NCBI GenBank assembly: GCA_943704495.1
Contig: CALSCR010000057.1
Location: 17,937-81,936 of the forward strand
Origin: Pigoraptor chileana
Taxonomy: Eukaryota > Opisthokonta > Filasterea
Direction: 5' to 3'
Length of the DNA: 64,000 nt
In this document: piece by piece, positions 49,601 through 59,979 of the stretch
How positions within the stretch are numbered: position 1 is the first letter of the stretch
How the letters are laid out: each line of letters starts with the position of its first letter
Position numbers and translations under genes: made by a program
The notes under the pieces: model-generated
Told to the model about the DNA's origin: nothing
Seen by the model: the letters and a program-made list of their open reading frames with translations, nothing else
Databases searched by the model: none

Positions 49601-50021
49601 TCGCCTTCCCCCTCGCCGCCATCCTGCACGTCAACAGCCTCGATTCGGGATCATCTGTACTTCGCAGTGCAACCGGAGCCCTGCGCTGCCTGCGCTTCAA
49701 CGACGAGGTCAAAAAGCTGAAGGCGATTCGCGAGGACCTCACCAAGCAAGTCCGAGTTGCGGTTGAACGGTATGCACTCTTGGATGCGCGTGCATGTTCT
49801 TGAGGCCGTAATTCTCATTTAGTTTGTTTTCACCGCAATCTTGAGGTGGTAGCGAACTTAAGCCCAATCTGATTATTGTGCGTTACTCCTTGCCGCCATT
49901 ATGCCCATGAAAACACTTTTATTGCAGATACAAGCCTGCGTCAAAGGATAGCGCGTCGACTGATGAAAGCGTCGGCAAAAATGTTCGGCGGAGGGAGTCG
50001 TTTGCCGAGGTGTTCATGTGA
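46620..50021 (+). CDS. PlsC-domain glycerolipid acyltransferase (GPAT/LPLAT-like)
   Basis: Probably acylates glycerol-3-phosphate or a lysophospholipid at the ER. Exons: 46620-46747, 46913-46978, 47085-47208, 47375-47455, 47662-47786, 48159-48273, 48514-48626, 48766-48907, 49212-49361, 49495-49769 and 49928-50021, in phase, 470 residues. The PlsC block I motif GNHPNYGVDGLL is assembled across intron 1 and has the HPN-x-x-x-D spacing of the Sct1/Gpt2-like subgroup. FPEGHSYTESKMLPVRTGAA is block III. VVPMGIVY is followed by FGQPI. The C-terminal third has hydrophobic segments (LVRLFVLIPLALPGIILHLP, ISLILYCLPPVYTAAAYYG, WLGFFLLLFVAFPLAAILHV) and a basic polar tail. Exact acceptor substrate unknown. 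Intron 5 carries three dispersed-repeat copies. Confidence 0.88.
47930..48142 (+). repeat. Dispersed intronic repeat, three tandem copies
   Basis: Cores at 47942-47989, 48012-48060 and 48080-48128 are separated and flanked by CT tracts. They lie in acyltransferase intron 47787-48158, ending 16 nt before the 3' splice site. These are the best-preserved copies: TGGAGTCCATGGGCACAGCG, then CCTATGAC, then ACTGACTTGAATCCTACATC. Confidence 0.9.
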
Positions 50022-50800
50022 GGCACATCCACTCTCTTGTAAAAAGCACTCCTTGTCAGTACATGAATTTCTCTTCCCACTATCGATTTTCGGCCGCAAA
50101 TAGGGATGGTTTGATCAGACTGACCTAGTGCTGAAATGTCTCCGCTGTTCAGCATCGGCTCTCGTGTCACCTCTGTTGTAACATGAGACGTAACAGCGCC
50201 GATCTATTTTTAGACGGGATTCGTGGGTGAGTTGAATTGCCGGGGAGCCACAAATAGCATTCGGCTGCCTGCCCATATTTGGAAATTTTCAACCCACAAA
50301 TGGAAGTCATAGGTAACCTGCACCGTGTTCGCCCAAAATAGCCTGGTGTGGGAGCAGATCCCAGCCACGGTCCCGTCACGCCAACGCCTATTGAGTGCAA
50401 TTCCGTCGTATGGCAACGGACCCGGCGGCGATGTTGCACTGATACTGCACTGACGGGGCCGTTGCTGTCGGGCGGAGTGTGCCGTGGGAGGCTAATGGGT
50501 CACAGAGGGATGGCGCTGGCTCTCTGCTTCAGGCCGTCTTGTTATCCCAAGCCGCGCAAGTCTGATGCCCTGCCCACTCCAATCACCGACACTGAGGGCC
50601 CTATCAAGTATATATACCTGTCTGCGACATGTAAAGTGTGTTATACCAACATCAATTGCAAACTCTATGTGCACCATTCACATCTCATGATCACTCACAC
50701 TATATTGCCAGTCCATCTGACTTGTTGTCAACTCCCGGCATTCCCTGTCTTGGACACAATATAAAAACACAGCGGCGAGATCGAGGCACCACTCAGCAAA
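50022..50800. other. Spacer / promoter of the cysteine-repeat gene
   Basis: 779 nt between two plus-strand genes. A TATATATA run lies near 50609-50616 and TATAAAA at 50760-50766. One long open frame lacks an ATG at its start and shows no family resemblance. Confidence 0.5.
50760..50766 (+). promoter_or_regulatory. Possible TATA box
   Basis: TATAAAA lies 98 nt upstream of the in-frame ATG at 50864 and 35 nt upstream of ATG 50801. If used, transcription starting near 50790 favours ATG 50864, which also gives the more usual signal peptide. Confidence 0.35.
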
Positions 50801-53800
50801 ATGCCGGCGACGACTATGCCTCTGCGCACTCGAACTGACAGCGTGCGAGCTGGTCCTATAAAGATGCAGCTGTCGACCGTTGGCGGAATGCTGATTGCGG
50901 CGGTCATCATGATCAATGCCAGTGTCCTGACGGGTAAGCAGCACACCACACATGAGACGATGATGCATTACAGCGGGCCGTTTCAGCACTTCTTTTGTTG
51001 CTTGTTTCATCTGTCATTCGTCATGGTTTACAGCGACACTTTGTGTTCGGGTGCTTGGTGTTGACACACTTTGGTTCACTGTCAATCCTCCCCTATTATA
51101 TCACAAATCACCTCTCCGTCTGTTTTATTTATCTTTAATTTAACTGGTGCGATTTTCGAATTTCCTCCAAACAACAACACAAACCCCGATCGATAGCACT
51201 ACCAATTCCAACCCACGACAGTGTCCAGCCCGCCGCGCATTCAAATGACACGGCAGTGCGGGTTGATAGAGGCACACCGGGATATCAGTGCTGCGAGCAA
51301 GGAGACAGGGGCATGGGCGGCCCGTGCAAGCACAACGATGTTCACGGACCGTCGTCGTGGCGAGACTATCCTCTCTCCCCCGTTGGAGCGAATGTCAAGA
51401 AGCAGAGCTGCTGCGTCACCGGTTATGGCGTCCCATCGCACAACCCTCACGAAACTGCAGTCTACGCATACAAGTGTGCACGTGGGTGTTAGTTAGCATC
51501 ACTGTTACCACTGTCCAATCCCGCGGTTCCGATTTCTTATCCCATGCAATGCTCTTACTATGGCACCCGACACCATGCAATTTGTTGTCGGATCATGTTT
51601 GTCACCACCACCACCACCACCACCACCTTGAAGTCGCCCCTCCAACACAGACTTCCTCTAAAACTGATCCATTTTTCTGTTGATTTTGGCTTGCAGGGGT
51701 GCCATCGGACTCAGTCGTTCCACTCGGTGCGTTTGGATGCACTTCCGATTGGCGATGTGGTGGAAACAGCATCTGTGCCCGCCAGTTCAGTACTGACAGC
51801 CGCTGCGAGTGTGCTGCTCTCGAGGACCCCGCACCTCAGCGGCAGTGCGCCTGGACGGACGGATCTGTGCCGGCGGGCAACACAGTACTGCGACGCGCCT
51901 CCTGTGCGTCCAAGGAAGCGTCGAAGCAGCCGCAGTCTGCGTATCACAGGTGCACTGCGAATGTGTGCAACTGCGCATCTCCCGATGACGCCAACTACGA
52001 GCTGCCGTACACGATCGACGCCCCACTATCGCAGTGCAAATGCTGGCTGCGCAACGTCCGCAACGGTCTCCGTGTGAAGCACTCGGAATTGTGCCACAGC
52101 GGCTTCAGCATGCCCGTTGGGACCGACGGATGGGAGGTCTGCACGTGCCCCTCACGTGACGACCCGCTCACTGCTGATGGCAACTGCACGTGGGCCCTGG
52201 CAGCAGTTCCCACCGGCAAACAGGTGCACACAAAGTGGGGCGCGTCGGCATGTGCCAGCGGGTGGGCCAACTCAGACATCAACGGCACGCTCACGTGCGG
52301 ATGTCCATCGATTGACGACGCACAGACATCGCCGACGCCTGCGCGGTGTCATTGGCTGGGCAACGGCTCCATTCCCAACCACAACATGGTGCCTTCGGGA
52401 CACTCGCACCTGTGCAGGTCGGGGTTTTCGTTCCGGTCACGTGGCGCCGCATATGACGTGTGCTCTTGCCCGTCTGTGGAGGACGAGGCGTTCAATTCGG
52501 GCCACCCGGATGCATGCACGTGGGAGGCCGGCATGGTCCCCCCGCGGTATCACGTGGTCAGCACAGCTGTGTGCTTCTTCCAGCCCACCACGGGCGGCGT
52601 TGGCGCGAATTACGTCAGTTCCCAGGACGATGCACGCATACTCAGCAAGGAGGGCACGCTGCCATGCCCTGGTGGGTTTCGTCAGCCCTGTCTGTCCATG
52701 GCCGCTGCTCATTGGTGGTCGTTTTCGCCGTCACATCGAATGTACTATTGCGTCGTGTGACTCTAACCTTAACGCCCTTCGTGCATTCTCCATTTTCATC
52801 CCCTTTTCTATACTATCATTCAATCCCCGCTACTGACACGATCTGTCACTCACAGATGCGACATACGACTCACCCGAAGGACTCATGGCAAAGCTGAACT
52901 CGATCAATTCTTCATACGAAGTGGGGTACTGGGCGTTTGAGCAGGGCACGCCGCTTCACGCCTTCTTCGTGGCTGTCAGCCGCCAGCTCACCAGCCAACA
53001 GCAAAACAGCATCAGGTTGGTGGGCGTGGGCGTGTGCACTGCACCTTTACTGCCTTCACTGCCTTCAATTCATGCCGTTAGTTGATTGTGTTTTGCAATA
53101 GCTGTTGTTGCCGTAGACGTGCCCCTATCTTGCATCTGTATTTACCTGTCATCTTCGGATGTTTTAATTTCCGTATTCTCACTGCGGCCTCAGGGACCGC
53201 TATGCAAGCGATGGTATTGCGGGGGCGTCCACTCAGTGGGGCGCGCAGCTGAACGATGACCTTTTCATGAAGCGGGTGCGGGCTGACGTGCCTAAAGACC
53301 AGTGCGACGACCAGTGTGCGACATATGTCACTGGTGTGCTCCAGGACGAATTCAGCTCTCTCGCGACGCTCTCTGGGCTGTTTAAGATGGCCAAGGTAGC
53401 CCTTGACACACAGGACAGGATGCACCAGGCTAATGTTGACCTTGCCAAACAGATCGTGGAGGCCGAGGACAGCTCCAACGTGGGTGTCGTTGCGCAACAA
53501 TGCTGTTGTGTGTGCGTGCGTGTGTGTATGCGTGCTGCGTGCCCCATACTGATCACCATCGACTGACGCACGGGCATGCAGGTGAAACCAAAGGGGGGAT
53601 TCGGCAACTTTCTTCTCGGCCTATTCAGCACTGTCCTTTCGTCAGCCGCAAAGACATTTTTCAAGACGAATCTTGTGGCCAAGTTTTGCCTGCGTGAGTA
53701 CAGCAAATGCGCTCTCACGCACCTTACATCTTTTTACACCATCCCTCCGTCACTCCAATTGATCAATCCTGAACATTATTATAATGTTCCACGTGCAGAT

Positions 53801-54505
53801 GTTGGCGCCGGAATTCTCACCGAACTCAAGTCCACAACCACCCCGGAGGAGTACGACTCGAACGCAAGTGCAGAAGTGGCCGCGGCACAGCTGAAGTCGG
53901 AGCTGGCGGACCGATACCTGCGCCTGCTTGCCGCATACACGGTCACATTCGGCCGACTGACGGCGTCGCCCACCAAAATGCGCATGCTGTCTGTGATTCA
54001 CAATTCGTTCGACGCGACCACAGAGGCAGACATTGCGAACGAAGTGCTGGCGCAAAAGGACACCATTCTGCAGTCCCTTGTGCGCATACTGTTCCCCGCG
54101 AAGTGGCAGCTGTGTCGCACTCAGACGTCGCTGACCGAATGGCGGCACAGCGAAAGCCCCGTCGGCCCGATAGACTTTGAGGTTCACAATGACATATGCT
54201 CCCGCTCAAAGGGCGACGGCTACGAGGATCTGATTTCCGGCAGCAGGCAGATCGACACCACCGACATGTTTTCGCCCGATCCGACGTACGGTCCGCGCAC
54301 GTTTGCGTGGTTCTGCCCCAACGGGCGATACGACAGCGGCAAGACAGTGCCGGATAGCACATTCCAGTCTGCGGGGGCGTCGGGCTTCCCCTCGGTCTAC
54401 GAATTCCAGAAGGAGCTGGCCCGCGCCATCCTGCGCAGTCCCAGCCCTGTCAGCGACTGGGGGTGGGGGCCGTTCACTGTCCAGACACCATGCCCGACAG
54501 ATTGA
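50801..54505 (+). CDS. Secreted protein with five novel cysteine repeats
   Basis: Exons: 50801-50933, 51197-51481, 51697-52671, 52856-53015, 53194-53479, 53582-53693 and 53799-54505, in phase, 885 residues (864 from ATG 50864). MQLSTVGGMLIAAVIMINAS is a signal peptide or anchor. A Cys-rich region follows (YQCCEQGDRG, KQSCCVTGYG). Residues about 150-440 hold five repeats of C-x-C-A/P-x-x-D/E-D, a spacer, C-x-W (second copy C-K-C-W), and V/I-P. Examples are CTCPSRDDPLTADGNCTWAL and CGCPSIDDAQTSPTPARCHW. The C-terminal 440 residues are Cys-poor and partly helical (AEVAAAQLKSELADRYLRLL), with a hydrophobic stretch FLLGLFSTVLSS. N-glycosylation sites are frequent. I recognise no family; a cell-surface or matrix role is inference. 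Confidence 0.85.
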
Positions 54506-54770
54506 TGCCGTGGTTGTCGCTGTTAAACGCCTTATAAATTTCAATATTCAGAACTGACTCCTTGTGCGCCGACAGCAACACACCACTCGCACCGCTGCCC
54601 AGACACAAACTAACTTGGTTGTAGTCGCACAATCAGCACAATCCCAACTCACGCGATCCTGTCGCGTTGTTGCGGTGTATTCAGAATATCAACACGAATA
54701 TCACGAAATAGTCTCATCGGCATTTAGGCTTCCACGGCCATTCCATTACGGATTCGTGCTACGAAAGCGG
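54506..54770. other. Convergent spacer
   Basis: 265 nt holding the 3' ends of the cysteine-repeat gene and ATAD1. Nothing else seen. Confidence 0.5.
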
Positions 54771-57655
54771 TCAGGGAGAGTCCCCGATGTCAAACAGCTC
54801 GTGACTGGACGAAGCATTGCCACCGACCGTGTTCTTGATGCGCGACGCCTGGAAGTCCGCCATTGTCATTGGCCGGAATCCCGTCACTGAATCGTTGTCT
54901 GCATTGCCTACGCACAGGTATGTGCGATGGGTGTGAGTCCAGGCGGTGTCCAGGGTTAGCTCTCCCTCAATCTCTGTCGCATTGACACACCCACACCCAC
55001 ACTCACACACATCAGAAAACACATGACAGCGAACCTGCGCCCATGAAGTCGCGGAGCGCACACATGGCGGCATTCCTGCATAGCTCGTGGAGATCGCTTC
55101 CCGAATATCCCTCAGTCATCTCCGCAAGAAGGTCAAAGTCGAATTCCTCCTCAAGATTCTCTGCCGACAGAATGACCTTATGTTTGTTTGGTAATTCATT
55201 AAAGAGTATGCATTGTGAGGAAGAGTATGCGTTGTCAGAGTATGCGCTGTCAGAGTATGCATTGAAAAACAGGTGCGGACATTGTGTGTGGCGCTGTTTG
55301 CTGAGACTCTAATCGGTCACAGCGCATCTGAGCCCGACAATCACACGCAGCATCAGACGTCAGCGGAAAGCATGCAGAGTACACACACCAATTGCGACAC
55401 ACATCCGCGCAATCTCACTCCAATCACCACCACCCACTTGCAATATCCGCTTCCTCTGGTCCTTCGTCGGAAGTGCAATGGGAAACGTCTGCGGCATGCG
55501 CCTGAGAATCGCCTTGTCGACGTCGAACGGGCGGTTTGTTGCCCCAAGCACAATCACGCGACCGGCCGACGTACTCGCAAGGCCGTCCCACAGCGACATG
55601 AACTGGGATTTAATCATGGCTGTGGCCTCATGATCCGACGACTGACGCTGCCGCAGGAATGCATCTGGAGGTGTGGGCGTGTGTATTGTTGTGCGTGTTT
55701 ATACGATATGTGTTACGCAGTGTTGTGGATGAAGAGAGGGAGAGAAGCAAGGAAAGAAAGAGAAAGAAAGAAAGAAACAAAGAAAGAAAGAAAGAAAGAG
55801 AGTGTTGGACGGGGTTGAAACTAGATTCTAGCCGCACAGACCAACGACTGCCGATTGTGTGCAAAGAGAGTGGCCGAATGATAGACTAAATAAGCTACGT
55901 GGCGAGGCCCACAACAACACATCCCATGCAGCACAAGCATGCACGGATATCTGGGTCAGCTTTGACATGAGTCGGCACTATTGATTATTATTGCGCACAG
56001 GGCGACACGATATGCATCACATTATAACAGCAACACAAAAAACAAACACAAACAACAAACACAAACAACAACGAGCCCAATTAGCAACCTAAAAAAAACA
56101 CAAAACCAATCCATATTGAGCACACGATCACAAAAAGACAAGCACCAACCGATTTCATCGACAAAGATGATGGAGGGGGCAAGTTTCTCGGCGAGCGAAA
56201 ATACGGCCGCCACGAGCTTTTGCGATTCGCCATACCACTTTTCGACAATAGAACCGATTCGCAAATTGATGAAGGCACATCCGCAATCCTTTGCAACAGC
56301 CTGACAGCAGCGACGGCGAGCAGGAAGTGGGAGCGGCACTTTTAAATTGCTATAAAACGCACTGCAGCGAACACACCGCAGGGCGTACGTGTCGGAGAAG
56401 CGCACAAACTGCAGCAGCACATTCCAATCAAAACCAACTTGCCCTTTATCCACCCAAAAAGCGCACAGAGACGCAGAAAGTACACAAAACAAGAGCCCCG
56501 ACACCACACAGGCAGGCGACGCACCTTCGCAAGCATGGTCTTGCCGCATCCGGGGGGGCCGTACAGAAGGACTCCCGTGGGCGGATGAAGCAGTTTCGAT
56601 CCATTTAGAAACAAATCGGGTCGCTTGAAGGGCAGCACGACGAGCTCCTTCAGCGCCGAAATGGTGCCGTCAAGACCGCCTGCATGCACGCAGATGCAGA
56701 CAACCACAGACACAGAGAAATATATACAGACACACAGACACACAAACCCACACAACACAAACCCACACAACACATACACACACGCGGATGCATCAGATGC
56801 CCATAGCCATCCATTCAGCTGTGTATTGCGCAGACAAAATGCCAATTATACGGATAGTGCCAACGGCGACGTCCGATGAAAGTGATCGACGCGGGTTGGC
56901 GGGTATGCCAGGCAAAGTGGTGGGTAGCCCAGTCCACACTCCCCAAAAGCGGCCCACTCCACACTCCACATAACCTACCAATATTCTCCCACGCAACATC
57001 CACATCGGCGGGGTCGATTATATCGGCAGCAATTATGCTTTCATACTCGTTAATCTACGGGTAGTACAGCATCGTCCATTTGGTATCAGCCGACAAGAAG
57101 CGACGAGCACAGGAACAGGCAGTCTTTGGGCCAAACCCGTCTGCTCAAGTGCAAACTCTGCAAGATACACGACAAGAGTTGTACTGCGGCAGATCGCATC
57201 AGGCGTGCATTTGGAGTACTCACAGTAACGTTCTTTGCACCCAGTCGATCTAATATGCGCCGCCCTTGTTTACGGGCCTCGTCTTTGCGCTGAATTGTGA
57301 CCGAACGAGAGAAAATATAGGAAAGTGCATGCAAAACATTATGTCACTTTTTTGAGACGTTAATGTACGGATGGTCTTCACAGACTACATTGGAGAGTAT
57401 TGAACCAGGGGGCGAGTCGCCTATGCTGTCGAGTGATCCATCGCACACATACACGGGTGATGCGTAGGTACATCCCTCATACACACGCACGCACACCACA
57501 AACAACCATTGTACAGCACTATAGGCTATATGACATGCCTTCCTCATGGGATCCATGGCCTTGAGTGCCCATTGAATGCCAAAATAAAGCACCACCTGCG
57601 ACAGCGCAAGGGTGGCAAGCTCCAAGGCAATCTTTTGGTTCACGTTCATCCGCAT
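54771..57655 (-). CDS. ATAD1: ATAD1/Msp1 membrane-protein extracting AAA+ ATPase
   Basis: Pulls mislocalised tail-anchored proteins out of the mitochondrial outer membrane and peroxisomes. Exons: 57655-57539, 57289-57224, 57054-56979, 56679-56525, 56300-56150, 55664-55438, 55176-55035 and 54898-54771, 353 residues, close to the usual 360. One N-terminal helix ([19 protein letters not shown]) is followed by a basic coiled segment [17 protein letters not shown]. Walker A is GPPGCGKT near residue 130. Walker B IIFVDEID is followed by [16 protein letters not shown], nearly invariant in Msp1. [19 protein letters not shown] supplies sensor 1 and the arginine fingers. [15 protein letters not shown] is sensor 2. 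The first intron has a GC donor (AAG/GCATGT), the only GC-AG intron I found. Confidence 0.95.
55737..55803 (+). repeat. GAAA microsatellite in ATAD1 intron
   Basis: GA/GAAA purine run inside intron 55665-56149 of the minus-strand gene, so TTTC/CT in the gene sense. Confidence 0.8.
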
Positions 57656-58235
57656 TTTCGCGATACTGTAGAATCTCACTCGAATTGTGCGTAAATAGTG
57701 CACATTGCTTGAAAGAGTGTTTGACTTTTCACTTTTGATTGTCCGTAATGAGTAATCACGGTTATGGTGCCGTTCGGTTTCCGGCAGTGACGCCGGCTCA
57801 CGTGCAGCCCTGACCAACAACCCTATCCTAACATACAAGAAACACATACCCTAATGGTGAGTGGTACCATTGATCGAACTAGTTTCAGGCACCTTACCTT
57901 ACCTTACCCGTTACCTGCTTAGATACCCTGCACTTGCACTGCCGCACAAAACTATGTCTTACTTATTAGAGGTCAGTGGGTGCCGACAGCAGACAGGACT
58001 TAGTGTGCAGCCCGTTACACAGCCACGCTGCCTGCCAGGCATCCATGTCAGTCGGCGGAATATTTTATTATGGCCAAACTGATGAATAGCCGGAGAGCAC
58101 TAAATTCAGATGCGTGACTGGCGCACTGTCTACCTGCAGAGAGACGGGAGTCGACCGATGGCACTGAGGGCGACTGCCGTTTCGTGGGTGAACGAACGTC
58201 TCACAGTAACACAACACACCCCGGGCTAGCTGTGC
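57656..58235. other. Upstream region of ATAD1
   Basis: 580 nt. ACCTT is repeated at 57891-57908, reading GTAAG repeats on the gene strand. No gene recognised. Confidence 0.5.
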
Positions 58236-59311
58236 TTACTCTTCGTGCCTCATGGACTCCTCGTGCTGCATCGATAGAAACTGAGACTCCTCCTTTGCCA
58301 AGGGCACATAGCTTCTGAGGATTGAGATGACCTCGTTGTCATCCACCTGCGTACGCGTGCACACAAATACAGCAATATCGCTTGCCTCAGCTCAACATGT
58401 GACGCAATCCGGATGCAGAATCGCATTCACAATATGTGATACATACGAAATCCGAGTGCAGTTTTTAAACCACAAGGACCTCATCTCAAGCAATCTCAGG
58501 CGCAGAGTTGCCATTACATTGGACAGCACCTACCTGTTCGAAATTGCGATACCACTGCCCGACTGCGGAGAAGTTGGCGGGCGTGGAGAGGCACACAAAG
58601 TCATCGCACAGCTGTCGCATGGCAATGGCGGTGTCGGGGGGAGACACGGGTACAGCACACACGAGCGTCGCGGGATGCTTCACCCGGAGGGCTCTGAGCG
58701 CCGCAGACATTGTGCTTCCCGTCGCAAGGCCATCGTCCACGACAATCACTGTGCGTCCTTCAACAGATATTGGATCCCGTATCGCAGTGTAATGCTCGCG
58801 CCGCCGACGCATTGTCTCCATTTGCTTGAGACGCTCCCTGGTGATGGTCAAAGTGTGTCATACGTCTCTATTATATGCCGGTGTATCGATGCGCTATCGT
58901 GAGGATCGAGTGCCGCACACGCACACAAATGCAGGCCGTATGGACCGAAACGAGGACTGAGCAATGATGGCTTCAATTGCGATCAAGTAAGCACATACAA
59001 TACCTTGCAATGTACGCCTCCGACGCCCCCGACATGGAGGCGCTTCGCTGATTGATCATCGTGAACCCCGTTTCGTCGACAGCACCGATGGCATACTCTT
59101 CATGCATAGGCGCGCCAATCTTCCGCACAAGCACAACATCCAGGTCTCCCCCGATTTTATCCGCGATGACTTTGCCCATGGGAACGCCGCCCCGGGGGAT
59201 GGCCAGCACCAGCGGATGCGCTTCGCCGTATGCCGGCTTCAGCCGCGCTGCCAATTTGGTGGCGGCGTCATGCCTATCGTAAAACACAACAGTGGACTCG
59301 TCGCGCATCAT
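58236..59311 (-). CDS. Bacterial-type phosphoribosyltransferase (COG1926-like)
   Basis: Exons: 59311-59004, 58837-58534 and 58346-58236, giving 240 residues. The fold is type I PRTase: LVLAIPRGGVPMGKVIADKI, VVLVRKIGAPMHEEYAIGAV, and the PRPP loop VIVVDDGLATGSTMSAALRA. The string VCAVPVSPPDTAIAMRQLCD and the end FSAVGQWYRNFEQVDDNEVI follow the bacterial predicted PRTase family, usually single-domain and cytosolic with unknown substrate. The residues VDDNEVISIL come from the third exon and align with the bacterial C-terminus. The last 25 residues (EESQFLSMQHEESMRHEE) are extra and acidic. Three introns-separated exons and local codon use show it is a resident nuclear gene. No targeting signal is evident. 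Confidence 0.88.
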
Positions 59312-59979
59312 GATTGTGGTTAGTGGTTATTGAACAGCACAGGGAGGCAGAAATTTTCAAAAGTGGATCAAAGTTTTTAATACTAAATCAATTTTATGAG
59401 ACAATAATGCAGCTCCTTCTGTGCTCATGTTGCTTTGTTTGCTCTCGCATCTCGGGCAATGCAAGTGTGCTGTCCCTGTGTGAGAGGCATGGTGCATAAG
59501 CAGGAGGCTGGAGTCGCATCCCATAACGAAGACACCGGGTTCATTATGGGCATCGCCACGCATGCTAAGCAGCCATTACGCTGCCGTCCTTTTTAAGTTT
59601 TTGTTTGTTGCGATTGCTTGCTTCAGTGTGGACAAAGTGCGACAATTGGAACCGAACCGGCAATGCCAACAATTTCTGAGCTATATTCAGGCCCTCACGT
59701 GACTTTCTCTAGGTGGCGTCACTGGTGTGTATGTGTGACATCACTGTGACGCATGGGTTGTTTTAACCCGTGACCCACAAAACAGCCAATCTTGTATGCG
59801 GTCTGCAGAGTCCGTGTGTCATACGACCAGCAATTATTACCAATGCAAGTGCTCCATCGCAACTTTGAGGTCTCAAATAGAGCCAGGGGGATTAAGCTCC
59901 CTATTGTTGTATGTTGACGAGTATTATCGCTCTCATAAATGCAATCTGACCCCTCACTGCGCGATATTCTGAAAAACAA
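59312..59979. promoter_or_regulatory. Bidirectional promoter region PRTase / SLC17
   Basis: 668 nt between divergent starts, AT-rich, without a clear TATA box. No gene recognised. Confidence 0.4.

Noticed and set aside
50348-50764. Plus-strand ORF upstream of the cysteine-repeat gene
   Set aside because: Starts with GTG, lacks local codon bias and includes the putative TATA region.
57891-57908. Telomere-like ACCTT repeat
   Set aside because: Only three to four imperfect copies inside a gene-dense region; not a recognised telomere unit.
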